Shown here piece after piece: positions 19,123 through 28,222 of a stretch of DNA of 53,668 bases (within the stretch, counting starts at the first letter, position 1; every line of letters begins with the position of its first letter). The notes beneath the pieces are model-generated. The model made no database searches and had not been told where the DNA came from. It was given only the letters and a program-made list of their open reading frames with translations. The stretch lies in the NCBI GenBank assembly GCA_910579265.1, contig CAJTTE010000018.1, positions 1 through 53,668 on the forward strand. The letters are read 5' to 3'. The position numbers and the translations under genes were made by a program. Source of the stretch: an uncultured Ruminiclostridium sp. (GTDB taxonomy: Bacteria > Bacillota > Clostridia > Oscillospirales > Ruminococcaceae).

Positions 19123-19865
19123 TCCACACCTCTGTAATATAGCCCCCGGGTAAAATTCTTTTTTGGAACGATGCCTTTTTGAAAATCGCCTGTGACAGAA
19201 ACAATATCTTTTTCGTCCGTAAACCTGAGAATAAAAAAATCCATGGCAGAAAAATCATTTTGCTTGTCGGCAATGGTAAGTATGTCCGGATTAAGCAGTT
19301 CTACCATATTTGAGCACAACGCTTTAATTTTTTCTCCCCGTCTGTCAGTAAGAAATTTTCCGCATCCTTCCTTATTGCCGCATGGCTTTCCGTCGTTTAT
19401 CGGACATCTGCGCGTAATCATAAGGGGAAGTCTGCCATAGGCTACTATGCCTGTGGTGACACAACTCTTTACAGAGCGTATTCTTGCTGCGGTAAGCTCG
19501 CATGACAAAATAAGATCCTCAAGTCCGAGTTCGGCAAAAAATCCTGCGGCTTTGCTGTTGGTAACATTAAGTCTCATGCCTCCGTGAACATACAATCCCG
19601 ATTCGGCAATAACGGGAATATGCCCCGCGGTATGAGCCAGCGCTCTTTTAAATCCGAGTGCTTTTAATTCCTTTAACCTGACGGTAATTTGTTTTTCACA
19701 GTCACCTAAAAAAACAGGAGGGATCACAACAATTTTTTCCTTATCGGAAATATCCGAGTTTAAAAATCTTTCAGGAACATATAAATATTCAAATTTGCCG
19801 TATTCAAGAGCTTGTTTAAGCTGATTAGTATCAGATATCTCAGCTCGTATTTTAATTCCATTCAT
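19119..19865 (-). CDS. Short U32-type peptidase-like protein
   Basis: About 248 residues match, from memory, the C-terminal third of large Clostridia U32 proteins. Segments are LHVNGGMR-like YVHGGMRLNVTNS, LSCELTAARI, the U32 signature-like YGRLPLMITRRCP, a cysteine group (CGNKEGCG), LTDRRGE and a terminal FTRGLYYRGVE. The usual N-terminal TIM-barrel part is missing and there is no open frame upstream, so it is a stand-alone C-terminal domain, not a fragment cut by the window. The frame is open to 19910, but that ATG sits at the expected transcript start of the promoter at 19917-19945; I therefore prefer the ATG at 19865. Proteolytic or tRNA/ubiquinone-modification roles of U32 proteins cannot be assigned here. 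It is coupled to dut. Confidence 0.7.
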   Translation of the reverse strand: MNGIKIRAEISDTNQLKQALEYGKFEYLYVPERFLNSDISDKEKIVVIPPVFLGDCEKQITVRLKELKALGFKRALAHTAGHIPVIAESGLYVHGGMRLNVTNSKAAGFFAELGLEDLILSCELTAARIRSVKSCVTTGIVAYGRLPLMITRRCPINDGKPCGNKEGCGKFLTDRRGEKIKALCSNMVELLNPDILTIADKQNDFSAMDFFILRFTDEKDIVSVTGDFQKGIVPKKNFTRGLYYRGVE

Positions 19866-19916
19866 TTTACTTTTTTCCGTATCCGTAAATCGCATGATAA
19901 AATTTTCCATGTAATA

Positions 19917-19945
19917 ATTATAGCAGAACGGATTTGAATAATCAA
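19917..19945 (-). promoter_or_regulatory. Sigma-A promoter of the U32-like/dut operon
   Basis: On the minus strand: TTGATT, 17-bp spacer, TATAAT. The start point would fall near 19910, which argues against using the ATG at 19910 as the translation start. Confidence 0.7.
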
Positions 19946-19997
19946 TATGCTTTCTTTGTCCGAAAATGAAAACTGAATGAAATAATACTGTTAAATA

Positions 19998-20026
19998 TTG
20001 ACATTAAAAAGGGGCGGCGTTAAAAT
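19998..20026 (+). promoter_or_regulatory. Sigma-A promoter of the ABC exporter operon
   Basis: TTGACA, 17-bp spacer, TAAAAT; start point about 30 nt upstream of the AAAGGAG ribosome site and ATG at 20064. It is divergent from the U32/dut promoter, about 50 bp away. Confidence 0.78.
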
Positions 20027-20063
20027 ATACAATTACATAATCAAAAACAGGAAAGGAGAACAA

Positions 20064-22202
20064 ATGAAAGAGATTGCAAGAATGATAAGAAAGCATTGGC
20101 TTTCCATAGCTGCGGTTCTGCTGCTGCTGTTTATACAGGCGATGACCGAGCTTTCTCTGCCGGCGTATACGTCAAATATAATAAACGTGGGTATACAGCA
20201 GGGCGGAATAGAAAACGCCGCCATAGAAAAGATCCGTGAATCGGAAATGAAAAAGCTTTGCATGCTTGCGGATGAAAACGGACGCGAAACAATATTATCC
20301 TCATATGTTCTGCAAAACGGGATTTATATGATCAAAGACGATATTGATAATAAGAAAAAAGAAGAGCTTTCGGATATTTTCAGCATACCTATGCTGATAT
20401 GCTATGCTTCCGAAAACATGAGTGAAAGTTCGGATATCTCGTTTGATTTCGGAGCATCGTCCGAAGGAGACGCTGTTGACATTGAGACCGTAAAAACTCA
20501 GATCTCCCAGTTGGACGACAGCATTATTTCCCAGGTTGCCATAAACTATGTTAAAAACGAATATGAAGCTCAGGGCTTTGATATTGGTTCTATGCAGACC
20601 TCATATATGCTGAAAACCGGAGGCATAATGCTGATTTATGCTTTTATTTCAATGATGTCATCGGTGCTTGTCACATTGATCGCTTCAAGGATGTCAGCTA
20701 CGTTAGGACGGGATATAAGAAGCAGGCTCTTTGAGAAGGTCATGACCTTCTCAAATGCCGAATTTGACAGCTTTTCAACCGCTTCGATAATAACCAGATG
20801 CACCAATGACGTACAGCAGATCCAGATGGTTGCCGTTATGGTGCTCAGAATGGTTCTTTATGCTCCCATCATCGGTATTGGAGCCCTGCTTAGGGTACTG
20901 GATCAGGGTACGAGCATGACATGGGTGATAGCGATTGCAATATTAGCCATTTTATGCCTTATAATCGTCCTGTTCTCCTTTGCAATGCCAAAATTTAAAA
21001 TAGTACAAAAACTTGTGGATAATTTAAACCGGGTCAGCAGAGAAATACTTACGGGTCTGCCTGTTATAAGGGCATTTTCACGCGAGGAGCATGAAAAAAA
21101 GCGTTTTGATGCGGCCAATCGTGATATTACGAAGCTGAATCTTTTTTTAAATCGGCTGATGACGGTTATGATGCCCACCATGATGCTTATCATGAACGGC
21201 GTTAGCGTTCTTATAATATGGGTTGGAGCAAGTCAGGTCGATATTGGCGCTATGCAGGTCGGAGACCTTACCGCTTTTATAACATACACCATGCAGATAA
21301 TTATGGCGTTCCTTATGATATCAATGATTTCCATAATGCTTCCTCGGGCGGTGGTGTCGTATAAAAGAGCGGGCGAGATCCTCGATAAGGAAGTATCGAT
21401 ATGTGACCCGAAGAAACCGGAAAGCTTTGACAATAACAATAAAGGGATTGTTGAATTTAAGAATGTTTCTTTTAAATATCATGAAAATGCCGATGAATAT
21501 GCGTTGAAAAATATAAGCTTTGTTTCGGGGCCGGGAGAAACAACAGCTGTCATAGGTTCTACGGGAAGCGGCAAATCCACCCTCGCAAATCTTATTCCGA
21601 GATTCTTTGATGTCACCGAGGGAGAGGTGCTTGTAGACGGAAAAAACGTAAAAAATGTTTCTCTTCATGATTTAAGGGATAAAATAGGCTATGTGGGCCA
21701 GAAAGCGGTGCTTTTTTCGGGAACCATCGGATCGAATATAGCTTATTCCGATGCAAACATGTCCGAGGAGCAAATAAAAGCCGCTGCAAAAATCGCTCAA
21801 TCTGAAGATTTTATTTCCCAAAAGGCCGAGGGGTATGATGACCCGATTTCACAGGGAGGGGGAAACGTTTCGGGAGGACAAAAGCAAAGGCTCTCTATTG
21901 CGAGAGCCGTAGCAAAAAAACCTGAGATATATATTTTTGACGACAGCTTCTCCGCTCTTGACTTCAAAACCGATGCCGCTTTGCGCAGAGCATTGTCCGA
22001 AACCGTTTCTGACAGCACTGTAATAATTATTGCCCAAAGAATAAGCACGGTTCTTAACGCGGATCGAATATTAGTTCTCGATGACGGAAAACTTGTCGGA
22101 AAAGGAACTCATAAGGAGTTGATGGAAACCTGCGAAATATACCGTCAAATAGCTTTATCGCAGCTTTCCGAGGAAGAACTTACCGGAAAGGAGGAAGGAT
22201 AA
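20064..22202 (+). CDS. ABC exporter half-transporter, subunit with degenerate catalytic site
   Basis: The 712-residue protein has a six-helix exporter membrane domain and a C-terminal nucleotide-binding domain. Walker A is GSTGSGKST and the signature is VSGGQKQ (consensus). Walker B ends IYIFDDSFSALD, so the catalytic glutamate is Asp. Between the first and second membrane helices there is an unusually long extracytoplasmic insertion of about 140 residues, rich in Asp/Glu/Ser. The true start is the ATG at 20064, because AAAGGAG precedes it and because upstream in-frame codons lie inside the promoter. It is followed directly by its partner gene. Substrate is unknown; multidrug or lipid export is typical of such pairs. 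Confidence 0.9.
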   Translation: MKEIARMIRKHWLSIAAVLLLLFIQAMTELSLPAYTSNIINVGIQQGGIENAAIEKIRESEMKKLCMLADENGRETILSSYVLQNGIYMIKDDIDNKKKEELSDIFSIPMLICYASENMSESSDISFDFGASSEGDAVDIETVKTQISQLDDSIISQVAINYVKNEYEAQGFDIGSMQTSYMLKTGGIMLIYAFISMMSSVLVTLIASRMSATLGRDIRSRLFEKVMTFSNAEFDSFSTASIITRCTNDVQQIQMVAVMVLRMVLYAPIIGIGALLRVLDQGTSMTWVIAIAILAILCLIIVLFSFAMPKFKIVQKLVDNLNRVSREILTGLPVIRAFSREEHEKKRFDAANRDITKLNLFLNRLMTVMMPTMMLIMNGVSVLIIWVGASQVDIGAMQVGDLTAFITYTMQIIMAFLMISMISIMLPRAVVSYKRAGEILDKEVSICDPKKPESFDNNNKGIVEFKNVSFKYHENADEYALKNISFVSGPGETTAVIGSTGSGKSTLANLIPRFFDVTEGEVLVDGKNVKNVSLHDLRDKIGYVGQKAVLFSGTIGSNIAYSDANMSEEQIKAAAKIAQSEDFISQKAEGYDDPISQGGGNVSGGQKQRLSIARAVAKKPEIYIFDDSFSALDFKTDAALRRALSETVSDSTVIIIAQRISTVLNADRILVLDDGKLVGKGTHKELMETCEIYRQIALSQLSEEELTGKEEG

Positions 22203-24017
22203 ATGCCCCCGAGACATATGAAAGGCCCTAATCTTGATAAGCCCAAAAATTTTAAGGGCACAATGAAAACGCTGGCAAAATATATTTCAAGATATAAGGT
22301 TTCACTGATTTTTGTGGCCGTTTTTGCAATCGGAAGTACCGTATTTTCAATAATCGGACCAAAAATACTTGGAAATGCTACTACCGAGCTTTTTAACGGT
22401 ATTGTAAGCAAGCTTCAGGGCGGAGAAGGCATTGATTTTGACGCAATAGCAAGAATACTTGTATTTTTGATAGTACTGTACGCTGTAAGCGCCGCCTTTT
22501 CTTATATCCAGGGCTTCCTGATGACAGGGGTGACACAGAAGCTGACTTACAGAATGAGAAAAGAGATAAGCGAAAAGATACACCGCATGCCCTTCAACTA
22601 TTTTGATGAAAAGAACCATGGCGAGGTGCTTTCCGTAATTACCAATGATGTTGATACGCTTTCGCAAAGCATGGGACAGGCGGCCACCCAGGTAGTCACA
22701 TCCTCCGCTACTCTTATAGGCGTTCTTATAATGATGTTGTCCATTGACTGGCTAATGACTTTGATAACCCTGTTTATTCTGCCTGTTACTTTGCTTTTGG
22801 TGTCATTGGTGGTAAAAAAATCTCAGCCCTATTTTAAGAAACAACAGGAATATCTGGGACATGTGAACGGTCAGATCGAGGAGGTTTTCGGTGCGCAGAA
22901 TATAGTGCGCGCTTTTAACGCGGAGGAAAGAACCATAGGTGAATTTAAAAAGGATAACCATATTCTTTTTAACTGTGCATGGAAATCTCAGTTTCTTTCC
23001 GGATTGATGCAGCCGGTTATGAATTTTATCGGAAATATTTCCTATGTTCTTGTTGCTATTATAGGAGGCTATCTTGCTGTAAACGGAAGGATAACCGTTG
23101 GCAATATACAGTCGTTTATACAGTACAGCAGACAGTTTACTCAGCCTATAAGCACATTGGCGCAGGTTTCGAATATGCTTCAGTCAACCGCTGCTTCGGC
23201 GGAAAGAATATTTGATTTTTTAGCCGTTGATGAGGAAGAGCAAATTGTATCCGATGCGGTTTCCGTTGAAGGACTGCGTGGAAATGTTACTTTCAGCAAT
23301 GTAAAATTCGGTTATGTTCCGGAAAAAATTATAATAAATGATTTTTCCGCAGAGGTAAGGGAGGGTCAGAAGATTGCCATAGTGGGACCTACCGGAGCGG
23401 GAAAAACAACCATTATAAAGCTTTTAATGAGGTTTTATGATGTGAACGGGGGAGCAATTTTGGTGGATGGGAACGATATCCGTCGTTTTAACCGAAGCGA
23501 ACTGAGAAATATGTTTGGAATGGTGCTTCAGGATACCTGGTTATTTAACGGAAGCATAATGGAAAACATACGCTACGGAAGAGACGATGCAACGGATGAG
23601 GAGGTTATTGCCGCCGCAAGATCTGCCAACGCGGATCATTTTATACGCACTCTTCCCGGCGGATACGAACTTGAGCTTAACGAAGAAGCTACAAACGTGT
23701 CACAGGGTCAAAAACAGCTTCTCACTATAGCCAGGGCGATTCTTGCGGATCCGAAGATTCTGATTCTCGACGAGGCGACAAGTTCGGTTGATACCCGTAC
23801 AGAGGAACAGATACAAAAAGCTATGGATAATCTGATGAGGGGCAGAACAAGCTTCGTAATAGCTCACCGGCTTTCCACAATAAGAGATGCCGATCTTATT
23901 CTGGCAATGAATAACGGAGATATTGTGGAGCAGGGCACGCATGAGGAGCTTTTAGCAAAAAACGGTTTTTATGCCGAGATTTACAACAGTCAGTTTGAAA
24001 AAATATCCGCAGTATAA
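22203..24017 (+). CDS. ABC exporter half-transporter, subunit with consensus catalytic site
   Basis: The 604-residue protein has an exporter membrane domain and a nucleotide-binding domain. Walker A is GPTGAGKTT, the signature is degenerate (VSQGQKQ) and Walker B ends ILILDEATSSVD with the catalytic Glu. Together with the gene just upstream it should form a heterodimer. The one consensus ATP site uses this protein's Walker motifs and the partner's VSGGQ; the other site is degenerate, as in TM287/288 and BmrCD-type exporters. The ATG follows the upstream stop codon directly (TAA ATG), with AAAGGAGG overlapping the end of that gene. A GPKILGNATTELF segment early in the protein is typical of this clade. 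Confidence 0.92.
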   Translation: MPPRHMKGPNLDKPKNFKGTMKTLAKYISRYKVSLIFVAVFAIGSTVFSIIGPKILGNATTELFNGIVSKLQGGEGIDFDAIARILVFLIVLYAVSAAFSYIQGFLMTGVTQKLTYRMRKEISEKIHRMPFNYFDEKNHGEVLSVITNDVDTLSQSMGQAATQVVTSSATLIGVLIMMLSIDWLMTLITLFILPVTLLLVSLVVKKSQPYFKKQQEYLGHVNGQIEEVFGAQNIVRAFNAEERTIGEFKKDNHILFNCAWKSQFLSGLMQPVMNFIGNISYVLVAIIGGYLAVNGRITVGNIQSFIQYSRQFTQPISTLAQVSNMLQSTAASAERIFDFLAVDEEEQIVSDAVSVEGLRGNVTFSNVKFGYVPEKIIINDFSAEVREGQKIAIVGPTGAGKTTIIKLLMRFYDVNGGAILVDGNDIRRFNRSELRNMFGMVLQDTWLFNGSIMENIRYGRDDATDEEVIAAARSANADHFIRTLPGGYELELNEEATNVSQGQKQLLTIARAILADPKILILDEATSSVDTRTEEQIQKAMDNLMRGRTSFVIAHRLSTIRDADLILAMNNGDIVEQGTHEELLAKNGFYAEIYNSQFEKISAV

Positions 24018-24118
24018 TTGTGAAATGAATGTCAAAAGTCCGGATATATAAAAAAACGCGGACGTTATCACCGCTGAAACAGCTAACGGTAACCGCTGCC
24101 AATAATCGAATGTTAATT

Positions 24119-24239
24119 TAGGGCGTACTGAAAACAAAGCAAATTAGTAAAATTACGCTGAAGTAAGACGATTTCAAGTAAAAAAGCGTCCGCATTTATC
24201 GGAAATTGTGCGGTTTGCGGATTTTCAGACAGCTCCTAA
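24119..24239 (+). repeat. R1 inverted-repeat element, copy E (short form)
   Basis: Left end TTAGGGCGTACTGAAAACAA, right end ATTTTCAGACAGCTCCTAA, 121 bp. The central block present in full copies, including the TTATCC hairpin, is missing. The region 24240-24460 after it holds a direct repeat of TAACAAGCTTTCG (24248 and 24386) and no gene. Confidence 0.7.
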
Positions 24240-24460
24240 TCGCCACTATAACAAGCTTTCGAAATTATGCAGAAAATCCGGGATCCGGTAAGCAGCAGCA
24301 TTTCCGTCGGATCAAGACGTATTGCCCGACACCTTAGAAACGTATAACAGAATGCGACGGTTACGTAAAAAATAAAGGCGCTGTAACAAGCTTTCGCTAT
24401 TGCAGACAGGCAAAAAACTTCTCAGCACGACGCTTTCATTACAAATGAAATTTCAAAAAT

Positions 24461-24503
24461 CAATTAAGGCATCACACCATTTTTTAGCGTGATGCCTTAA
24501 TTG
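24461..24503. repeat. Perfect 15-bp hairpin
   Basis: CAATTAAGGCATCAC and its exact complement flank a 13-nt loop. No T-run follows on either strand. The arm resembles the end of R2 elements (TTAAGGCA...), so it may be a collapsed R2-like element rather than a terminator. Confidence 0.6.
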
Positions 24504-24592
24504 CATATTTCGGATTTTAAAACATCTGTATTATCAAGTTTTTTACCAATCCTTGATCATCCATATTACTTGTCTAAATCTTAACCAAAGAT

Positions 24593-24739
24593 TAGGGCTT
24601 ATCTGAAAACCAAGCGATCTTGTACGATGAGTGGCGTTCTCAAGGAAAAAGCGGAGAAAAAGGTAATATTTCGAGCGTTTTCTTTACGCGGTAAGCGCAT
24701 ACGGTTAGCAGAGAAATTGAAAATTTTCAGATAGCCCAT
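24593..24739 (+). repeat. R1 inverted-repeat element, copy F
   Basis: Left end TTAGGGCTTATCTGAAAAC, right end TTTTCAGATAGCCCATA, 147 bp. The two ends are near-perfect inverted repeats of each other, making this one of the best copies for defining the termini. Confidence 0.8.
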
Positions 24740-24878
24740 AGCATTAAATTCGGGCTGATCTTAAAAAAATTCATACCAGCCGTTATCGATTTTTTACGAT
24801 GTTATAAGCTTAATCAAGCTTTTCCGATGAGCAAAAAATGGGATTACTTTTTCGGTCTTCTTATCATTAAAGGTTTGA

Positions 24879-26528
24879 TTATTTTTCAACCACCATATAA
24901 GCGGCTGCCTCGGGTTTATCGATATCCTTCAGGTAAATTCCTTCTTCCTTAGCCTTTAAAATGATCATCATAGGAAGATAACAGCAGCATTTATCATATC
25001 TGAGCCACTTTAAATAGCCTTTAACATGAGCCGGTATTTGAAGCGGCTTTTCCATAAGCGTCATAAAGCTGTTGTGGAATTTACCGGCAATTTCATCGCC
25101 GTTTTTTCCTATAAATTCAAAATGCTTTTCCCTTTCCTTTTGTGAAATAACAGGCACCTCGCATATCAGATCGCCATCCTCATTTCTTGAAAGAAATCCG
25201 ATTTCGATAAACCGGTCTATTTTATCGATACAGCAATTGTCTACAGCGGAAAATGCATCTTTGTTATCCCTGTATACCGAATAAAGCATTTTTATTGCCG
25301 GTCTCTTGTCAGTCATACCGTCATAAAGCCTGTGTGCATGGCAAAGAACCGTGTCGAATTCATTTAATGAAATAAATTTTGCGTCAAGAAAATCAAAAAT
25401 ACCGCTTCCCCATTCTCCGTTTATGCCGTAAGGCGAATAACAGCTTTCTGCATTGTCAAGCACCTTGTTATAACGGTTTCCAATAGCATACCATTTTCCG
25501 CCGTTAGGACGCTCGGCATAATCCGAAAAAGGTTCAAGTCCGCCGCACGCTTCATTTCTGACGCTATAAACTGCATGCTGTACGGTTCGGATCACAAAAT
25601 GACTTTCCAATTTGAGCTTAGCCGATTTTCTCTGGGATTTATAATAATCCTGCTCTCTCAGCTCGGCTAATCCCTTGTCCACGATTTTCCAAACCTCCCT
25701 GTAATTCATATCGGCAATATTCTTCTGTGCGTCAAAATACTTTGTTCTGTCATTTTCCGAAAATATGATAAAGTCGGTATAAACCTTATCGGAAACGCGT
25801 CCCATAAGCCCGCCCTTTACCAAATCTTCCACAATCGGCTCAACATATGCTGTTGGGATACCTATGGCGGAAGCAAGCTCCGCAGTCGTCAGTGGCTTTT
25901 CATAGGCTAAAATAAGAAGGTTCATTTTAATCTTATCATTTCCCACAAGGGATGACGGCTCACCGTTAAGTCCTGACTCACCGGTGCAGCCTATCCAAAG
26001 TGTTTCGGGTTCATAGCTTTGCCTCATGTAACCGTTGTTACTCATTTCAAACTCCTTTTCCATATGCCTTCTTCCCGCATAAAGCCGCGACTTGACGGTA
26101 TTTAAGGGAATATTGAGACTTGAAGCGATATCCGAAAGCTTCTCACCTTTCATATAATATCTTACCATTACCTCGCGGTAATTTTTTGTAAGCATGGCGA
26201 GGCATCGGCGTATAGATTCGGCTTCTTCAGACTCCTCGATTTTCTCAAATAAATCTCTGTCATCCGTCTGTTCACAGACAACGTCAATACAAACCACAGG
26301 CTTACGATACTTCCTGCGCAAAAAATCGTAATACTTGCGGTTTAGCACGGCGGAAAGCCAGCTTTTGGGTTTTTGAATATTTCCGCCTTTTTCGATCTGT
26401 GTAAGCGCCGCCAACATAGTTTCCTGAACGATATCCTCGGCATCGGTTATGTTTCCCGCCTTATAAACGGCTATTTTTAACAGAAAGTCGGCATATTCGG
26501 TCAATTCTTCCTTGTTCATGCTATTCAT
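24879..26528 (-). CDS. ECF-like sigma factor with long C-terminal extension
   Basis: About 549 residues. The first roughly 165 are an ECF sigma core: region 2 with ITDAEDIVQETMLAAL and KPKSWLSAVLNRKYYDFLRR, and region 4 with LTKNYREVMVRYYMKGEKLSDIA and IPLNTVKSRLYAGR. Residues about 205-262 look like a winged-helix module (LLILAYEKPLTTAELASAIGIP). The last 280 residues are of unknown fold, with a cysteine-rich RYDKCCCYLP near the end. ECF factors bring RNA polymerase to stress or surface genes; here the tail may replace a separate anti-sigma factor, none of which is encoded nearby. I chose the ATG at 26528, behind GAGGTG; an in-frame GTG lies three codons earlier. Confidence 0.82.
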   Translation of the reverse strand: MNSMNKEELTEYADFLLKIAVYKAGNITDAEDIVQETMLAALTQIEKGGNIQKPKSWLSAVLNRKYYDFLRRKYRKPVVCIDVVCEQTDDRDLFEKIEESEEAESIRRCLAMLTKNYREVMVRYYMKGEKLSDIASSLNIPLNTVKSRLYAGRRHMEKEFEMSNNGYMRQSYEPETLWIGCTGESGLNGEPSSLVGNDKIKMNLLILAYEKPLTTAELASAIGIPTAYVEPIVEDLVKGGLMGRVSDKVYTDFIIFSENDRTKYFDAQKNIADMNYREVWKIVDKGLAELREQDYYKSQRKSAKLKLESHFVIRTVQHAVYSVRNEACGGLEPFSDYAERPNGGKWYAIGNRYNKVLDNAESCYSPYGINGEWGSGIFDFLDAKFISLNEFDTVLCHAHRLYDGMTDKRPAIKMLYSVYRDNKDAFSAVDNCCIDKIDRFIEIGFLSRNEDGDLICEVPVISQKEREKHFEFIGKNGDEIAGKFHNSFMTLMEKPLQIPAHVKGYLKWLRYDKCCCYLPMMIILKAKEEGIYLKDIDKPEAAAYMVVEK

Positions 26529-26852
26529 AGTGAACACCTCATTTGAAAGCTTTCAATTATATAGTCGCGGAAAAACAAAAAAGGTTTTTGAATTTTTCAC
26601 TTTTTTACAATATTTATATAAAATTTTTTCGTTAAATGTTATCATGCTTTTATGAAAACAGGGCGGATATACCGGATAAAACATTATTTTAAAAAATCGG
26701 TGAAATAAACGAGTATTTTATACGGTATGAAGGATTAGAATGTTATCGTCATAAATTTGCTGTGTAGTTTTTTCAAAATTGCCGCAGCAAAGGAGCTGCA
26801 ATATGATTTGTCATTAATTGCGGACTTTGTGTCATTGAACATGTAAATTTAA

Positions 26853-27083
26853 AGCCTGTTCATATGAGAATTGGCACGCGTCTTTTCGGCATACCTTACC
26901 GATGGTCTTGCCTTTCATACTTTGCATTGCTGTCGGAGAATCCTTGCACCGATTTTGGGCAAAAGACTGAACACATCATTTGCTAATTTTTTTGATTTGA
27001 GCCGGCACGGCTGCGAAATTTTGTCTTGTTCTCGATAAAATCTGCCCCAAAATCCACAAACCATTCTTATGTGGACAGGTCCA
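26853..27083 (-). repeat. R3 inverted-repeat element, copy 2
   Basis: Reverse-orientation copy of the element at 9542. Shared blocks include AGCCTGTTCATA at the left, GCTGTCGG..ATCCTTGC.CCGATTTT in the middle and TTATGTGGACAGGTCCATAA at the right. The surrounding gene-free stretch 26529-28211 otherwise holds R1 copy G and AT-rich sequence. Confidence 0.7.
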
Positions 27084-27523
27084 TAATTTTGAACCTGTCA
27101 GCAGAAACCCTGAGCTTAAATCGCGTCCGAGATAAGTTTTTTACCGTTCTTTAATAAAGATGCAGACTTGATTAAAGATCGCACCATAACACTTATTTTC
27201 GGTCATAATATTTGCCTATGCCTCGTTAAAAGATCGGCATTGCACATAATGTTAAGGCCTTTATTTGAAAACAGAGCCTTCAGATACCAATCAAATTTTT
27301 TGTATTTATAAAAAAAGAGCCGCTTTATTCTTAACAGCTCTTGTAGATATAAATGAACAAAATACAATCAATCTTTGATTTATAACAGCATATAAATTAC
27401 GTTTATTTTTTTAAATTCAGTATGATTTGGTCATGATCGGGCAACGTTTAAAAAATGGTGCTTTTATACAATATTTTTCAGTTTTTGCCGATCGCAGGTT
27501 TCCTGTATCAGCATAGGACTTCG

Positions 27524-27681
27524 ATTCATCTGAAAAGTCGCAATTTACACAGTTTCTACTGACTGCGAGCACTTGCCACTTGAAAAATGCTTGAAATATT
27601 ACTATACTTCTCCGTTTTTTCTTAAAACCGCTACTTATTCAGAAAAACCGTACAAAATGCTTTGTTCTCAGATACGACGTA
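27524..27681 (-). repeat. R1 inverted-repeat element, copy G
   Basis: Left end GATTCATCTGAAAAG, right end TTCTCAGATACGACGTAG, with the TTTCTACTGACTGCGAGC block. 158 bp. Confidence 0.7.
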
Positions 27682-28193
27682 GTAAAAATCCACGTTAAAA
27701 TGAATCCTCAGATATTTTCAGCAAATCTTCTTTTCGACGTTTTTTAAAGCCGCTTTATAAAATATTTAAATTCCATGTTTAAGCCGCTTTAAATCGTTCT
27801 TCTCTAAATTATCGTCCTGCTTCGTATAATACGGACGTTAAAAACGATGATACTTTTTTATAAGCGCAAATATTTCTTTTGTTTTATCGTATCATAAAAA
27901 ATCAGTTTGCCCGCTTTTAAATACAACTTTTTATTGTCAAGTGATAAGAACGGGAAAATTATCCTTTGCGGCTGATTTGATAGGAGAAAATATAAAGAAA
28001 TTTTTTCGGAGTTGCTTTAATAAGGGTTTTATAAATCACCGTTAAATCCATTTTTTGAGCGCTTTCTATCCTTGTCCTACGCTTTCGGTTCATCATGTTG
28101 AGCTCTGTCAGAGCTGACGAGATAAAAATAATTAATAAAAGCTCTTGATTTACGGTCAGAACAACAGCTTTGCACGCGCAGGGGGTACAAATA

Positions 28194-28222
28194 TTTATAT
28201 TAGTACGAGATTTATTTGTCAA
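28194..28222 (-). promoter_or_regulatory. Orphan sigma-A promoter
   Basis: On the minus strand: consensus TTGACA, 17-bp spacer, TATAAA, located across the stop codon of the upstream gene and reading into gene-free DNA. A perfect palindrome AGCTCTGTCAGAGCT lies at 28101-28115 and a 45-codon basic open frame starts at 28096. The product could be a small RNA or small protein; coding evidence is weak. Confidence 0.4.
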
